From positions 124,001-188,000 of the forward strand of contig JAYJMM010000063.1 of NCBI GenBank assembly GCA_037349105.1: a stretch of DNA of 64,000 nucleotides, written 5' to 3'. Source of the DNA: Limnomonas spitsbergensis (taxonomy: Eukaryota > Chlorophyta > Chlorophyceae > Chlamydomonadales). The position numbers were made by a program, and so were the translations under genes. Below the pieces are notes generated by a model. The model was not told the DNA's origin and did not search any database. It saw only the letters and a program-made list of their open reading frames with translations. Positions 11,388 through 23,552 of the stretch are shown here, in pieces (the stretch's first letter is position 1; each line of letters begins with the position of its first letter).

Positions 11388-12966
11388 TCATGATCTCACA
11401 ACCCCTTTTGCCATGGACAACCGTCGAGTGTGCTCTAGCAATACCCCTCTCATGTATTCTGCAATAGCATGGCACCCCTCTTGCGCCAAGCCCACCACTG
11501 TCTCGAACGTGTCTATTGGGAGCCTGCGCAATCACCAAAAAATAATCATAAAACAGAGGTGAGCAGCAGCAGTTGCAGAGCAAAGAGGCGGCTTATCTGC
11601 AATTTCATCATCAGGCAATCTTCAGCAGTCTTCCGACCGACACGTTTCTGCTTGTCAACGAACCTGTTGTCCATCTGCAGCAGCACCACCTTGTCCAGAC
11701 CTGTATGCATGGCGACCGATATGTCGGGACCACCACCAGAGTCCTCGGAATAGTTCAAGTCAAGCAGAGGGCTGCCTGCAAGGTAGGATACGGGCAGCAA
11801 GGGGGGACAGGGAAGGGGAGACATGAAGGGGGGCAGGCTTATGCCAACGTGAAGTGTGAGTCCCCGTTCAAGCGTCAAGGTTGCTAATGGGGTAGATGCA
11901 AGGCAATGGGAGGAACGAAAACACCCTGTGCGCTAAGGGACTGTTCGCACAATGTGCTGGACATCACATTCATAAAGCATGATAGGATCGTGTCCAAGCA
12001 TCCAGGCCCCACCGTCTAAGAATCCTGCTGCACACGCCGCCACCATGTCTCTGAGCGGCACTCCAGCATCCGCCAGGGCCAGCAAGGCGGCGTTGATGGC
12101 GGCACACCTGGTACCCCCATCTGCTTGAAGCACCTGACGGGAAAGAGGGGGAGACTCAGCAAGTCAGTATTCCCATGCATAAGCCAGTCCTGGCAGGACA
12201 CAAGGGGGGGGACCGCCGGACCATTCAATGTCTGGCACACCTGAATATACACATCGATCTGCGACCTTGGGAGCAGCTCCACCATGACGGTCTGCTCCAG
12301 CGTGCCCCGGATGACCAAGCCAATCTCGGCAGAGCGCCGATCTTGCTTGCCCCGCCGGCGCCGTTCGCCTGCAACATGGTCAGGGGCTTGCATGCTCACA
12401 TGCTGGTCGTCACTCTAGGCAGACCACGTTTTGTACAGGTGACAGTGACACAACTCATTAACTTCCCAATGAATGCCAATCAGGAAGAGTGGGTCGTCCA
12501 TTTTTCCACCCGATCCACCGCACCTGTACTGAAAGCTGCCATGGAGTATTCACACTTGATGATTGCACGGTCTTCCAGCCTGTCCCCACGCTTAGCCACT
12601 TCACGGGGACCGAAGACTGCAGCCAGGACCTAAGCAGAAATATAAGTAAATATCGAAAAAATCTGCAGTAAACCGACGGAGTCTTGTATGCAACTTGTGA
12701 CTATTACAGCAGGGGTCAAGCATGGCAATGAAGCCTGAGCCGCAGTTGCAGGATGGGGCCATGGGCAGGCATGGCAGCGGCTCGGCATGCCATGATGACA
12801 TGGCTTTGTGCCGTCAGGGCTGTGTAATCCTGACCTTCGTGTTCCCCATTTCAAAGATGGCTGAGCCGTCGGCATTTGATAGTACATCCAGCTGACAGTT
12901 GAGGCGTCTCAGTTCTTTGGGCCGTCGCCCATCCAAACGCAAGCCCTCAGGTGACACGAATTCCAT
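11388..12966 (-). CDS. RRP41: Exosome complex subunit RRP41 (RNase PH-like)
   Basis: Six exons, 12966-12835, 12629-12524, 12368-12241, 12133-12013, 11775-11664 and 11523-11388, give 244 codons with every phase matching. Family hallmarks: [20 protein letters not shown] at the N-terminus, [88 protein letters not shown] and [14 protein letters not shown]. This is the core-ring RNase PH-fold subunit of the 3'-5' RNA exosome, active in nucleus and cytoplasm. In plants this subunit is reported to keep phosphorolytic activity, and the Arg-rich and QADGGT segments used for phosphate/RNA contacts are present. It is divergent from the small protein gene with only 148 bases between the ATGs. Confidence 0.95.
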
Positions 12967-13114
12967 CCGATAGATGTTCAAAATTACAGCGAAGAGGCAG
13001 GACAAATGGTGTCGAGCAGAGACCTGGCAGCGCACGAATGGGCTTGCCGCTATCACCGAATCCACGTCGTGCTATGTGAAATGGTTGGAACCACCGATTA
13101 GTATTGGAAGCAGC
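12967..13114. promoter_or_regulatory. Very short bidirectional promoter, RRP41 / small plastid-type protein
   Basis: Only 148 bases separate the two divergent start codons. No TATA box is evident. Shared regulatory input for both genes is likely, by position only. Confidence 0.55.
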
Positions 13115-14177
13115 ATGAATAGCTCACCGATACGTAGCGGAAGCTTTTCTGCCAGAGGGTTAAGGGGCACCTCCATTCAAAGTGTTTCATACTGTGCTCT
13201 ATACCGCTATCAGCGACAATCATCCTCAACCTGCCGCGCGAAGGCAGACGATTCGAACTCAGATGTAAGTTGTTAGAGCTCGACTTCTAAAGTTTAGGGC
13301 TGCTTGCGAAACATTCTTTTTCTTGGCCGCATGGACGACCATGTGTTGCATGGGATGTGTATGTTGCACAATAAGCGTGCCCACGCAGCAAGAGTGAGAT
13401 GAACGACGATGTCGTCTCATTCATGCAATTGAAGCTGGCAATTAGCCTCTGTGCTCATGAGGGCCCAAGTCCGGTAGTATAGAAACAATGCCCCAGTAGC
13501 AGTGTTCAGTACTATCCTGCAGTACATTCTGCAACTGCCCCACAGTAGCCAGACTCACACTTTCCAGTGCTTGCGTGCTCCACAGCTTCATGACAGGGTT
13601 CGCAACACTCAGTTCTATGCAATCAAGAACATAGAAAATCAGCTTGAGGTGCTTCAAGAGGTGGTGAGTGCATACCTTTCCTCCGGTCAGGATCATACTG
13701 ATAGGTGAACCTGTATCATTTGGGCTGGGGAGAGAGGGCTGGGGAGAGAGGACTAAAATTTAGATCTGTTAGCACCCTGAGTCTCAGGCCCACAGTGAGT
13801 TATGCCATCTGTCTTTTGGAGGGATCAAGAGACGCGGGCACGAAACTTCAACTATCTTATATAACTGGCAGATGATGTTTAGCAGAATGGACGCACATGC
13901 TTAAATATGTGCTGTTTTAGTTTCATGATATCCTGGCACCGCACCTGTACAACCTGAATCGCAATAGGAGCAAGACGTGTACCAACAAGCAGAGCAGCTG
14001 CTGCGAGATGCTGGCTTGGACGAGAAGGCTGACGAGTTAGCAGCCAACCAGCAGCGTGCACGCGATGTGCTCAAATCGAAAGAGGATCAGCGGAAGAAGA
14101 TAAGCAAGGAGATGCTACTGGATCAATCATACACACCAATGCTGACACAAGAACAGCAGGACAGGCTGCTCATGTGA
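13115..14177 (+). CDS. Small helical protein with plastid-type N-terminus, function unknown
   Basis: Three exons, 13115-13264, about 13586-13663 (an in-frame acceptor at 13568 is an alternative) and 13968-14177, give about 145-151 codons. The N-terminus MNSSPIRSGSFSARGLRGTS and following Ser/Arg-rich stretch look like a transit peptide. The mature part is a strongly helical, charged, probably coiled-coil segment (NIENQLEVLQEVEQDVYQQA, then LLRDAGLDEKADELAANQQR and KSKEDQRKKISKEMLL). I do not recognise the family. The consistent phase, the good donor (GTG|gtgagt) and the conserved-looking helix make it a real gene. Confidence 0.6.
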
Positions 14178-14763
14178 GGGGATCTAGACTTGGCGGGCAG
14201 GATATAACATAGTTCATTGAGACGTTGATCTTGATCAAAAGCGTAAGTTCACTGCATGTGAAGACCATGGAGGCCTCTGCCTCTCATGCCATGACCCAAG
14301 GTGCAGCCTTAAGTGGAGTTTGCATGGGAGCAAGGAGGACATGGCACATGCAGAGGCGAGGCAAGTCATACCCTGCATTGGCCAAAGTTGCATGCTCGTG
14401 CTCCTGAAACATTGAGAGGAGCGGATTTAAAACATCCGTGGTGAAGTATAAAACCCAATCGTTTGAATAATAAATGCCTCTCGTTTTGCTTTTTTCGTCC
14501 TAGTATGTAATCTGTCATTCTTCGGTATACAGCCCCCTATGGTGGAGGGATGACAGTCATGCAGAGCATGGGAATGGCTTCACTATGGATAAGAAAACTG
14601 CCTAATCTGAACATTGCCAGGACTTGTGGAACAGTCATGGTCGAGGATAAAACACCCAGTCTGGTGGGCTGAAGTCAGGTCTGTGCAATATGAGGTGAGC
14701 AGTACGGTGCCTTGCCTTCAATCCAACATTCAATCGGCAAGGAGGCTGGCACCGCCTTTATTA
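14178..14763. other. Convergent intergenic region
   Basis: 586 bases between the small-protein stop and the TRAPPC1 stop. No gene is supported. The region 14225-14410 is open in one frame but shows no family match. Confidence 0.5.
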
Positions 14764-15810
14764 TCAATGCTGCTGCAGCATGCCCCTCTGGAAAAAAAAT
14801 CCGTCCACAGCGTCATTGAACTGATCGATCCTACAAGAAAATATGGGGAGGGGGAAAGAGCATAATCATCCTCCAAAATGAGCATATGTTTCCATAATCC
14901 TCCTCCAAAATGAGCGTATGTTTCATTCTGCTATCCAATCATATCTCCCCTACTGACATAATAAATGGGCGCCACTCACGTGAATGGCTGGCCTGGCGTG
15001 TACGCTGGGCTCCTGATCACGTGCTCTACGAAGACATTGTCGTACAAGTTGATCATGTGCTCCCGCAGGTCCCCAACGTCTCTGCTTGTGTTCAGCACAA
15101 ACTGCAAACATGCGTGCATGCATAGATGAGCATATTCCCGACCCATGAGGCATTTGTACATGTACTGGCCGCCCATATCGCTAGTGAATGTCCATGTCGA
15201 TTGAACAAAATTTTCAGAGCTGAGCCCGTCTTTGAGCTTAGTGAATGTACTTTTGAGGCCCTGCATAGGCTGAATGCTGGGCATTAATTACAGCATTCCC
15301 CTGACCGACAAGATTGAATCAGGCAATAAGGCTCGCCAGCACTGGTACAAAAACCAAGATAACCGGTCCTGATGTCTGAAGAAATACCAGTGCCGGTACT
15401 CAATTGCGCTCAAAATAGCATATATTACCTTCAAGCCAGACGGCGTTTCGTAGAAATGCATTTTGTAGTTGTTTGTTGTAAAGCTGTTGAATTGGCAACC
15501 CTCTCCGATTTTCCGAGGCTGCCCCAGCAGAGGTTTGGAGGTGCTGCAGAGAAAAAACAAAATCCAGACAGTGGTGCCATGCTTGACAGTCATGTACCTC
15601 CTGGCAAGGAGCTGCTGAGCACACTCACTCCCGAGGGTTCATGGTAGCGCAGAAGTTGCTGAGAGTCCAGAAGAGGCCAAACATTTGCTTCTGATCATCT
15701 GCTTGTGAGCCAGTGCCTTGCATGACGGATTTCGGGCGGTACCATTCTTGGTAGTGAATGCATGCTCCTTGTCTGTTGTAGATATACAGATTAAAGCATT
15801 GAGGCGCCAT
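14764..15810 (-). CDS. TRAPPC1: TRAPP complex subunit 1 (Bet5/T-longin)
   Basis: Four exons, 15810-15629, 15543-15429, 15101-14980 and 14830-14764, give 161 codons in phase. Hallmarks: NLYIYNRQGACIHYQEWYRP at the N-terminus (longin fold), MFGLFWTLSNFCATMNPRD, GEGCQFNSFTTNNYKMHFYE followed by TPSGLK, FVLNTSRDVGDLREHMINLY, and VEHVIRSPAYTPGQPFTIDQ. The protein is a core subunit of the TRAPP vesicle-tethering complex, which activates Rab GTPases at ER-Golgi membranes. The C-terminus (FFFQRGMLQQH) is shorter than in animals but ends at the expected place. It is divergent from the membrane-protein gene. Confidence 0.93.
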
Positions 15811-16189
15811 TGGTGAATCTTCGCAAGTTGCCACCTGCTGTCACTGCTGTAAACGATAAAAGGAACCCAGGAGGCAGGCCGAGTCACACGCTAAGAACAG
15901 GCATCGCTGTGTCTTAATTTATCACTTATAAATAACAATCAGCAGCTGATCTGGTTACTATTTCATGATTTCGTTCGACAAACAATGCCACACTTTTCAT
16001 ACTTTTGGATACCTGTCAACTGTACGCGTTTGCCGTTTGGGCGTAGGATCTTGGCACTTTCATTGGACAGGGGCAGGTGATAGGGCACTTAATTGACTGG
16101 ATTACACATCTTACTATCAAGTACACCTCTAAGTCGAAGTTGTCCATGTTCTTCACCTGAGCAGGCTCGCGTGTTCTGTCGAACCGGTG
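15811..16189. promoter_or_regulatory. Bidirectional promoter region, TRAPPC1 / membrane protein
   Basis: 379 bases between divergent start codons. No strong motif seen. Confidence 0.45.
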
Positions 16190-17082
16190 ATGAGTACACA
16201 CTACTACATATCACACGCGTTATGCCTGGCTTGCTGCTTTGCCAGCGTTTCGGGTGAGTTACTGTTGCCAAGACGGGCAAGGTGCGGTGATGCAGGTTTT
16301 AACCTGGTATCGTGCCCTTATGTTTCAGCTTCTAATGGGGCGGCCTGGGACACAAGGACCGTTGCCACAGTTGGAGGTGTCGTCGGAGGTGTCGTCCTTC
16401 TGCTCGTGTTGGCGGTCTCAGCTTATGTGTATCTGCGCGCTAAGAAGAATTCGACTGTAGACGTTGAGGCTCCAGCTGCCCAGGCGGCACCTTCTTTGGA
16501 GACTGCTGACGGCACATGGGTACCACCGGTAGGCTGGTATTTTGGGTACTGCCATGCAGAGCATGGTCATGCGGTGACATAACCCAATGCCATCAGACTA
16601 TCCTGTTGAACCACCTCTCAAGGAACATGGGCAGGTCATCCTCCCTGAAAGTACCTCCATGTGTAAGCATAACTCTAACCATGCAAAAGACATATGTTAA
16701 GGATCAGCCTTGTGTCTACCATGCCTGTGAGACTAACAGTATTGCCGGTAGGTGGTTGTATGTTGCGCTGAACATTTCATGGCCTCACCTCTGACAGGAG
16801 GCTGAAAAGGAAGACGAGGGCACAAAGACTGAGCCCACATCAGGTGATCCTGCTGAATCAGAAGCAGGGCAGGAGCGGGAAGGGGCGGAGGTGGAGTCTA
16901 TCAAGGCCACAGACGAGACTGTGAAAGAGGACATGGGCGATGATGGCCCTGATGATGGTGATGGCGGTGAAGATGTGCCCGCTGCCAGCACTGATGAAAA
17001 GAAGAAGAAAAAGAAGAAGAAGAAAAAACTGAAAAAGAAGAAAGGAGAGGATGATGGAGATATCGTTGTGGAGGAGGCGTAA
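16190..17082 (+). CDS. Single-pass membrane protein with acidic, Lys-rich cytosolic tail; unknown function
   Basis: Three exons, 16190-16253, 16329-16528 and 16798-17082, give 182 codons in phase. The N-terminal 20-odd residues (HALCLACCFASVSG) are a signal peptide or anchor. A second hydrophobic helix follows (VATVGGVVGGVVLLLVLAVS), then AYVYLRAKK as a positive-inside stop-transfer. The remaining 120 residues are low complexity: Ala/Pro-rich, then strongly acidic (EAEKEDEGTKTEP...), then a run of ten lysines, Leu, four lysines, and an acidic end (EDDGDIVVEEA). Topology suggests a short lumenal segment and a charged cytosolic tail. I do not recognise a family. Confidence 0.65.
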
Positions 17083-18694
17083 TTTTTACCACTGCCTCAA
17101 CAAGTGGCCGGCGTCTATCAGTTCTCCTCTATCTTCCCTTTGCCCATGGTGCGCATCGTCAAGCGTAGCGACCTCCATCTCTCTGCAGTCCCGAGTTGCC
17201 AAAGATTTTAGCCCAAGCCCTGCAAGAGGCGGCTTGGAATGGCAAGGCCAGGGGTATATGGGCCGTTGCAGCCAGATTTGTTTGCTACGGTGTCCATGCT
17301 GCTGGACCACCCCCTCTGGCAACAAAGGGTTGTGGCGGTGCTTCGGCTCAACATCCCATCGATTTGGGACTTCCTGAGCACCAGGCTTGTCTGTGATTCA
17401 TTTCTGTCTTCAGCCCGCAGCTACTTAAGGTAGGACAATTCAATAGTTTGGTTTGTCACAAGATGTCTTGGATATGCTTTTATTGTGCCTCATTAGTATG
17501 CCAGTCATATGCAGCGGAGCAGCCCCCCCTTTCCACGGATGCAGTGGGCCCGTGTTCGGCCTGTTTGTAACGGAAGCTCACTTTCCTCCCTACCTCTTTT
17601 CGTCTTCTGGGATGAGGGGGATCTTCTCTATTGTGGCTGGAGATTCATGCCCTGGACAACTGGAAGCCCAGGCCTGAATCCCCGCACAAGATATATGAAA
17701 AAGGCTGTTGGGGTTCCTGTATCTAAGATGGGCGCAGGGAGGAGGTGTCAACAGGCAGCTCGTCACTTTCAGTTTGATTAATGCACTCATTTAACACTAA
17801 TGTGAATAAACCCTGGAATAATCATAAGGGTATTCATCTCAAACCTTCTGGGCTGGGCTAAAGGGCTGGGCTTTTGTTTTTAAGCTTGCTGCTATATCTT
17901 TGTCTGAATGTATCGACCCATCCTGGGGTAGTATTGGAACACGACACATTGTTGCCCTTTTCCATAGTAAATGAGAGCCCTGGGAATGTATTCATCGACC
18001 CTTGCAGGCTGTGAGGTCCATGCTGTACTGCAGATTACCAGATACCGGTAGTCAGTAAATCATTCGGTAAATTGAATGAGGCGTTTCTGTTGCTTTTTAG
18101 TTGTGAGTAAGATCACCGTGCTGCAAGATATTTTGCTGTTTTAAGTGTTGTTACGGTAACAGCAATATATGACGCTTCCCCCCACCCCAACCAGACTGAA
18201 ACCAAGTTGGCAGTTGAGTATTTATGTGACATAAAACCTCTGAGTCACATACAGATTTCCACACGTAATCCACCGCTGTTCATTCCCTTCGCTGGGTTGT
18301 GCAGTGGAATGCAATAAGTCAGTCTGCTTAAGATATGAAAATGGAAAACACGGCTAAACATGTTGGTTAAAATCGATGGAAAATAATTGTTTAACGGAAC
18401 AATACCATTATGTCCGGCATGTAGAAGCTGTAAATTGAATGAACAAATCAGCCTCGATCAATGAAAATTTCACAAGGTTCACCACTGCAGCCCTCATCAC
18501 CACAGTAAAAAATCAATCGTGCATGCCAAAGAGCCATCATGAATTATTGCAGCATGATTTAGTCAAGCCTTTAAGGTTATGCATCAGCACACTTGTCCTG
18601 GTACGCAACCAGGATGTCATGCAAACTCTCCCCCTGCCTCCCCCCAATTATGGAGGCACTTGTTGTCCCTCCACACGGCAGACCAGGACTCCGT
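17083..18694. other. Long convergent intergenic region, 1.6 kb
   Basis: No exon chain could be supported on either strand. Two stretches are open for 60-90 codons (17239-17433 and 17509-17781) but show no splice context or family. A perfect TACCGGTA lies at 18043-18050. Possibly degraded repeat DNA. Confidence 0.45.
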
Positions 18695-21600
18695 TTACCA
18701 GGCTTGCTCCCTGTACTTGCCGGGCTGTGCATAAACGGAGGACGCTGGCAGAGCCCGAGTACCGCTGCGAACCACGGCTCCCGTACCCATCCATGCCGCC
18801 ATCTCATCCGCCAGGCCCTGCATATAGTCCGTCAATGGGCCGCCCACCTGGCCACCCAACACGCCTGCCATGCCGACAACCCCCTTGGAGGTCTCGTTCA
18901 GCATGTCAGTCGCCTGAGGCACGCCCATCTGGGTGGCCACACCTGCCATGCGGCCTGCGGAGAAAATCAGAAAATGGCAGACATGATTTTAAAAATGAGC
19001 TTCGCGCGCGTCTTTGAAATCAGGGTCGTAATGATGATACCTGTTTGACTGCAAATTAGGCAGAAAGTATTTTTATTTCGGGGGCACTTTTCCTCCGGAA
19101 GTTCGGATTCCATCTGAGATTTCACGAGCGTATCAGAATTGCCAAGCTGCCTCAGTCTCACCAATCATCTCGCCGCTGCTGGTCACCGCCGAGGAGGCTG
19201 CCCGGGCAATCTCGGGCGGCAGGTCCACCACGGCCTGCTGCATCAGCCGGAGGTGGCCGCCCGGCATGGTGCGCACACTCAGGTCGAGCACCTCGCTGAG
19301 GCTAGCAGAGGACTGCAAGAGCTGCGCAAGCGTGTTGCTGTCATCGATGGAGTCGTCTTTGAAACGAAGAAGCAGGTTCCGGGGAATGGCTGCATGGTGG
19401 GTGAGGGGGTGGGTGGAGGTGGCAGGAATGGCAATGAGAAAGGCAGCCTAGAGAAAAGAGCGTATATCATGTTATCATCTTCCCAGGGCATTCACATTAC
19501 CGCAGTCTCAGTGAAAGAATGGGGTATGCTCTTCAGCTATCGACCTGAGTCTATCCTGAAAGACGAGATACTCACCATAGTAGCTCCTTATCAAGCTCTT
19601 TGTCTCCTCAGGGGAGGGAGCAAACTCCTGCCGACCCTGTTAAGTGAGTGTTTGAAAAAAACAAAAAAGGTTTGAGGACAACCACTTTCTTGACATGAAA
19701 ATGATGAACTGTAATGGTGCATGAAAATAGCACACGAAACTGGCATAAGTACATGCAGACACTGCCGACTGCTTTGCTGCGCTCTGCACTGTCCCTGACC
19801 TGAGCCATATCGAGGTACAGGGGCAGGAACTGCTCCATCAGGGGGACCACTGAGCGCACGGGACCCGGGCTGAACGATCGTAGAGTCTCGGCCATGGACT
19901 GCAAATGCATCAGGGACAGCAACAAGCATTCAAGAGCTTGAGGCAATTTGCTGAGTATCTAAGTTATACTAATTTGGACCAAAACAATAGGCTTCAACAG
20001 GAAAATCAGGGGATTCACCAATGCCTGCGCATTCCATGCAGCTGAAGTCAGTCAGGCCAGCAAAAAATATTTGTTGCTGCCCTAAAAGCGCAAAGGAGTT
20101 GCTTCAATGGATGCACGCACCTCCATAGTTGCCCTGACGGGAGAGGACGAGATCTGATTTAGAATGGGTCCCAGCAGGCGGGCAGAGGGCGCGATGAGCG
20201 GGGCCATCAGGGGGATCACGTCAGCTGCATTGCGGTTGTTGAACCCGACAAATACGTTGCCAGCCCTCTACGGGGCCAGGGAGTCAGACACAGAAGATAA
20301 GGACATCTCAGGGTCATAGGGGGGATCAGAGACTAGGCAAGAGGCTGGTGAGTGGACTGGGGCTAGTGAGACATGATGTAAGTCATGAAATGGGTGTCAT
20401 GACACAGAAGTGAGAAAAAACATCTGCTGTCAGCATCATCATGGCATCATCATGGCATCATAGAGCATTCAGGAGGAAGTCTTGCCCACATGACTCACAT
20501 TCACGGCATAGCGAGAGCAAATGAGGAGCTGAATCACTGCGCCGAGGGAGTGCCCAACCCCGTACGTGGGGAGCAAGCAGAACTCGGCCCCCAGGGAGCG
20601 GATGGTCCGATCGAATTTGAACTGGCACTCATCTGCACTTCGCAGGTGATCTAGGTTTGTCCCGTATGGTGTTGCGATCACCTGCGTTCATGCACAGCAT
20701 TGTCTTTCAGTGCGCTTCAGCCCATATTCAGCTACAACCCGCCCTACGGCTGGCAGGGCTAGATGCATCAAGCTCAGTTGCTTGGGCAACCGCCTGAAGG
20801 GAATCACAGTTTGGTTTCATTTGGCCCAGGGGTGACCGCCCAGCAGCCCCCCAGAAATGATTTGAAACATACTGAAAGAAACAGATGCCCAGTACACAGG
20901 TCCATAAACCATGGAGCTGAAGCAGGCCATGCATGAGCTGCATGCCGGTACTGTCATGGCATTGCCTAACTTGGGCATGTTGTTGATTGCTGATGACAAT
21001 GCCGTGACAATGCATCTGCAAGTAACTGTCTGTGGGAGATGCGATCATGCATCAACATGACCATGGGCATGGTGCTCACCAACACATTCCGGTTGGACAT
21101 TGCCTCAAGGAACAGCCTGTAGGTAATCTGAGGCGCTGCACCCACAAACGCTGCGCCAAGGAAATGAACCACTGCCTCGGGAGGACGGTTGCTGGGTGGG
21201 AAAAGTACATAGGACCCCTCAATCTCCCTCCAATCGTTGCGGTGCCCTGGCTGCTGAGAGTTAAATGTCCTCTGGATGGCCGTCTCGATGGTGGAGTAGA
21301 CGGGGTGAGGAGTGGGGGGAGGTGGGGCTAGCAGAGAGGAACCGTTTGCATTTTGAGGAGGTGCTCCAGAGATGGCATTGCCGATGGGCTGATAAGAGGC
21401 TCCTCCTTTCATCGCCTTGCGCCCTGTCATTGAAAAGGGCATTTCCAGCATGCAAATAATTACCGGTAACATACCGGTACTGACTTGAGGGACAGAAAAG
21501 CAGTTGCCGTCGAACTTAATCATCTTTGCAGCTGTAATAAACAGAGGTAAGCACCTAGGCTCGTTGGGAATACGGACAGGTAGAGGGGAAATCGGGACAT

Positions 21601-21752
21601 TCTCGTGACAAGGGCACGGGCCCACCAAATGTCCATCAACATCGACTGTGCACCATCCTCAGCGGTAATTTACCTGTATTTTGCATGGAAGGATAGCATT
21701 TCACACGACCTTGCACACCATGAGAAGCCCAGGAGGCCCTGGCAACGTTCAT
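18695..21752 (-). CDS. DUF1350 protein, alpha/beta-hydrolase-like, plastid-associated family
   Basis: Eight exons, 21752-21674, 21531-21080, 20681-20499, 20267-20121, 19898-19800, 19636-19576, 19389-19162 and 18954-18695, give about 502 codons in phase. Hallmarks: PPEAVVHFLGAAFVGAAPQI, YRLFLEAMSNRNVLVIATPY, DECQFKFDRTIRSLGAEF, PTYGVGHSLGAVIQLL (a GHSLG nucleophile-elbow-like motif), NVFVGFNNRNAADVIPLMAP, and RFKDDSIDDSNTLAQLL followed by SVRTMPGGH. DUF1350 proteins are conserved in cyanobacteria, algae and plants and resemble alpha/beta hydrolases; no reaction is known to me. In exon 2, a 51-base stretch beginning gtatgt and ending cag (about 21480-21430) can be removed without changing frame, so it may be an optional intron. 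It is divergent from DUF3007, with 248 bases between the ATGs. Confidence 0.88.
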
Positions 21753-22000
21753 CGAAGCCAGCATTTCTTAAGCGAAATTTGAATCACACCGAGGCTTATG
21801 CACAGTAATTTATGTTGATAGAAGCGTGAGAAAAATCTAGGTATTGGTGTGGCTTGGGACCTAGGATGCAAATGTTGCTTGTGTACGTCTGCGTGTGTAC
21901 GAGCAGCGAACCCCCGAGGGTTCATTCCACGCTTGCGAGGTTCTTGGCCTCCAAATGCGATGAGGTCCGCAAGAAGACCGATCCGATCAAAAAAAACAAA
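21753..22000. promoter_or_regulatory. Bidirectional promoter, DUF1350 / DUF3007
   Basis: 248 bases between divergent ATGs of two genes from plastid-linked conserved families. An A-rich stretch (aaaaaaaca) lies just before the DUF3007 ATG. Shared light or plastid control is plausible but not shown by any motif. Confidence 0.5.
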
Positions 22001-23420
22001 ATGAACCTCATTGCCAAATCTTCGAGTGCCCTGGTACGCCCTTGTGGGCCTGTCCGCCCCTCTCTCCACTTATCCAAGTCGCATGCAGGCATCTGTAAGT
22101 GCCCAATCTTTGACAGGCCTCAATTATATACTTATAACCGATTATTTGTTTCCCAGGCCGGTCCAGGCATGGTGCCCTGCCCATGCCGACCATGGTGCCG
22201 CAAACCAATGGTGCAATGGCATCACGAAGGGCTATTCGGCTAGTGCCACGTGCGGGGGAGGACAAACCGGTCTCCACTAAGAACACACAGTTTGGATACT
22301 CCAGGAAAGACATCCTCCTCATCGGTGTTGGACTGTTTGCGCTGGGTTACGCCCTGTACTATGGGTTGCAAGCGGCTGGCATGGAGGCTGGCATGGCAGG
22401 TAAGGGCCAGCTCAGACGAGGTGGCATCTAGGACATTGGCAGACGGTGGAAACTGATCATCTGAACCATTTCATTTACAGGAAACTATGTGCAACTGATC
22501 ATCTTCATGGGGATCTGTGTGGGTTGGGTGTCCACATACGTGTACCGGGTGGCCACGAAGGTGCGACAAAGGAGAAACCAGTATTATTTTAGTCCGCACC
22601 TGTGGGGTGCCGCCAAGTGGCCGATAGTGTACCGAAGGGCGAGAAAACCTGGACTGTCCTATAGCCTATAGCCCAAGCAGTAGGGCTTGTTGCTCCAGGC
22701 CCCAGCGGCCGTAGGCGGTGTCTGCCTTGATGATAGCTGAGGCACCCACACGTTAACACTGGGACACACTGGATAGGCTGAACTTTGTGTAACCATCCAT
22801 GCAACCCTAGCTAGGTTGTGTTGTTGTAAATCCATTATATTGTTGTAACCACATGGATGCACATTACCGTCTCATCTGTGCAACCCAACATTCTTTTGTC
22901 CCATGTCGATCCCAACGTTCTTTTGTCCCATGTGAAAATTATTGTGCATTATAATGCACAGTCTGTATCCCTTGCTGATCTTCCTCACATTGCCGTGCAG
23001 CAAATGACTTATGTAAAGCAACTGGAGCAGTATGAGGATGCAGTTATGCGCAAGCGTGTTGAGGAGATGACTGAGGAGGAAATGACCGAGCTTGTCAAGT
23101 AAGTATCAGTGATGTCATGGTTCATCATTGCATGGGAGGCCGCATGTTCAGTGGGTTTGAGTTTGAAGAAAGGTGCCCAAGGCGCGGCTTGGATGATTTG
23201 CAGGATCATATTGGAGTCGCAACCTTCCTAGATATGGGGTATGAAGCTGCAGCTGCATTGCAGTCCTATTGCGCAACGTCTGAGTGCTTGGCTGGGTACA
23301 ATTATGATGAAACTTGGATAAGCACCTCTACCTTGCCTGACCACTTCACACGATTGTACCATTTCTGCCCCGTGCAGTGAGGCTGAGGCAGACAAGGGTC
23401 GTGGACGACCAGGCAGATGA
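22001..23420 (+). CDS. DUF3007 protein, plastid membrane protein
   Basis: Five exons, 22001-22094, 22157-22399, 22481-22560, 23001-23098 and 23378-23420, give 185 codons in phase. After a Ser/Arg-rich plastid-type leader, the family core follows: GYSRKDILLIGVGLFALGYA (transmembrane helix 1), GMEAGMAGNYVQLIIFMGIC followed by VGWVSTYVYRVATK (helix 2), and QMTYVKQLEQYEDAVMRKRV, a charged helix. It ends EADKGRGRPGR. DUF3007 occurs in cyanobacteria and photosynthetic eukaryotes and is thought to be a small thylakoid-associated protein; its exact role is unknown. Intron 3 (22561-23000) contains a short duplication around 'caacrttcttttgtcccatgt'. Confidence 0.88.
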
Positions 23421-23552
23421 GAATGCCACTTGTGCAGGGCCTGCCAGCCCTTACGCTGAAGTAGAGAGCTGTGCCAGATGAAGACCTCAAAATAATGGAG
23501 TATCAAATATTTTTTAATGCTTTTCGATGCCATCCATGGACCGATAGTTCAG

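Noticed and set aside
18439..19048. Plus-strand ORFs of 150-190 codons
   Set aside because: Antisense shadows of the last DUF1350 exons, which carry clear family signatures on the minus strand.
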